A stretch of 17,974 nucleotides of DNA from Saccoglossus kowalevskii (taxonomy: Eukaryota; Hemichordata; Enteropneusta; Harrimaniidae), in assembly GCF_000003605.2 (NCBI RefSeq), contig NW_003109079.1, positions 663,350 to 681,323 on the forward strand, written 5' to 3'. The position numbers were made by a program, and so were the translations under genes. Of this stretch, positions 16,627 to 17,974 are shown one piece after another. The notes below the pieces were generated by a model. It saw only the letters and a list, made by a program, of their open reading frames with translations, did no database searches and was not told where the DNA came from. Each line of letters begins with the position of its first letter. Positions within the stretch are counted from its first letter, which is position 1.

Positions 16627-17595
16627 GTAAGTGGTAATCCAAATCATTACAGCTGATGTCATTTCTGCCTGTGATAATGTTACAATTATTACTAGAACAT
16701 GGTATCAAGACAATGATGTTAGCATACAGTAATCTGATTAGTATAAGGGGGATCATCTAATTGTGAGATTTTTGTATATATTCTGTAAAAACAATTAATT
16801 TTGGATTACAATTGCTGTCGCATTTTGGCTGATTAGACAAGGCAGCTGCTTGTTGGATAATTTAACTGACTAGGGTACCTACAATTTACATGACTTTTAT
16901 TTGTTTCACCGTAGTATAGCTATATAAGTATAATAATCTTTGATTGTACTTCTTTTTTTGGGGTTTGCCAGTAATGAAGTGAAGGGAAAGTCATAGTAGT
17001 GGCAAAATGTCTGTCGTCTTCGTTGTAAACTTTTCTTGTGTGTGCGATAAACTCAATAATATCCAGCCGATGGCTATCAAACATGTATATATATTGATTC
17101 ATATATATATATATCAAACTTGTATATAATTTGTAGGTACAGTTGGCCTTTATAGATTACTTACGGTAGTCTTCCAAAAACTTGATGTTTTTTTCATTAA
17201 TTAAAGTGTATAATATGTTTAATGGGAAATTTCATAGTTTAATGGGACAGACCTTAATTTCGCAGGTGAAAGATTGAGTTGAAATCCTGTGCTATTATTT
17301 TTACTTCTTTATTTAATTTTGTTTTATTTGAATGTGGAATTGTATAATTTTCATGTGTTTTTTTTTTTTTGAATTATTTTCTTTGTCTCTTTTCATTGAT
17401 TTTCATATTATGTAACATTTATTTTGTAAATGTTACCAATAGAGGGCGCCCTTTAACTGTTTGTTCAATAACTTCAGTGCTTAGCATTTCCAGTAATTTT
17501 ATAACAAACATTGCTGACAATAAACAGTGGTGGTATTAATTATGGCTAAACCATTCAGCAAAATAATGTGTAGTCATGATTTCTAGCAATTTGAC
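16627..17595. other. ASPG: Intron 12 (5' part)
   Basis: AT-rich, with a short (TA)n run at about 17100-17114 and T runs. No exon with a usable phase-2 acceptor and ankyrin coding was found. Confidence 0.5.
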
Positions 17596-17779
17596 TACTG
17601 TAAAATTTTAGCTAGAATTAATTTTCGCTGAAAAGACTTTTTGGGTGTTTTGTATGGAATTTATTTTCACTGATTTTTGACGAGTTGATTGCAAAATATA
17701 GGAAAAAAGGATTTTATTTTCACTGAATTATTCCTTCAGCGAAAATTTATTCCAAGCAAAAATTAAGTATTTTACAGTA
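17596..17779. mobile_element. Small MITE-like element, copy B
   Basis: TACTGTAAAAT (17596-17606) and ATTTTACAGTA (17769-17779) are perfect 11-bp terminal inverted repeats. Inside, ATTAATTTTCGCTGAA and CCTTCAGCGAAAATTTATT extend the symmetry. It shares TTTGTATGGAATTTATTTTC and the overall layout with copy A, in the same orientation and about 1.4 kb away. Confidence 0.7.
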
Positions 17780-17828
17780 ATCAGATTGATCAGGCTCATG
17801 ATAAATTAACAATAATTTGACTTTGTTA

Positions 17829-17974
17829 GTCCCCGTTCGGACGCAGTCCGAAAACGGGGACTTATGTTTTGCCCTGTGTGCGTCCGTGCGTCCGTGATCA
17901 CCTGTATCTCGAACATGCATGGACCGATGAGTTCAACTTCACTCATACATCACACATTATATGGGACATATGCA
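17829..17974 (+). repeat. Dispersed repeat, hairpin-led family, cut by window end
   Basis: GTCCCCGTTCGGAC (17829-17842), a GCA loop and GTCCGAAAACGGGGAC (17846-17861) form a strong hairpin with a two-base bulge. CTTATG, GTCCGT repeats and a CGAT...CAACTTC...ATACATCA...ATGGGACAT tail follow. This is the same order as in the intron 3 repeat at 9761-10060. It is non-coding. Confidence 0.6.

Noticed and set aside
16960-17000. Possible ASPG exon 13 after TTTGCCAG at 16964-16971
   Set aside because: Phase 2 joining gives only eight codons before a stop, without ankyrin residues or a donor.

Overview
The window looks like nuclear DNA from an invertebrate animal. It is AT-rich, holds one multi-exon gene with GT-AG introns, and is littered with short inverted-repeat elements, microsatellites and hairpin-led dispersed repeats. 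The encoded proteins and the repeat style suggest a marine invertebrate (mollusc, other lophotrochozoan, hemichordate or lancelet), but the sequence alone does not settle the phylum.

Layout. (1) 1-1675 is non-coding: a cluster of inverted 10-bp motifs (2-450), then a CpG-richer block with four TGACGT motifs and two CCAATCAG boxes (788-1160) that resembles a promoter or enhancer. (2) About 1675-6560 looks like one inserted unit. Two long inverted arms (about 1675-2030 and 6194-6560, with a 130-bp core about 95% identical) flank a decayed, intronless gene of roughly 1,040 codons (2319-5451). Its fragments carry acidic motifs in the order expected of a FEN1/XPG-like PIN nuclease fold, then a Tesmin/TSO1-like CXC cysteine domain. 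It has at least four nonsense codons and about five frameshifts, so it is a pseudogene. The arms make a DNA transposon with long terminal inverted repeats the most economical reading. (3) 6802-16626 holds twelve exons of an ASPG orthologue: a type I cytosolic L-asparaginase fused to C-terminal ankyrin repeats, known in mammals as 60 kDa lysophospholipase/asparaginase. All twelve junctions keep the reading frame, and the catalytic Thr, Thr-Asp and Lys are present. The gene runs off the right edge inside the ankyrin region. (4) Introns and the right flank hold a TIR element (10533-10929), two (CTGT)n arrays either side of exon 8, a G-quadruplex motif (12822-12850), two copies of a small MITE-like family (16216-16385, 17596-17779) and two members of a hairpin-led repeat family (9761-10060 and 17829 to the window end).

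The two most notable points are the inverted-repeat-flanked PIN-CXC gene remnant directly upstream of ASPG, and two phase 0-0 exons (7 and 8) that insert 55 residues into the ASPG asparaginase domain at a place where the human and E. coli enzymes have none. Both have weaker donors than most neighbouring exons, so they may be alternative cassettes. No RNA gene or CRISPR array was recognised.
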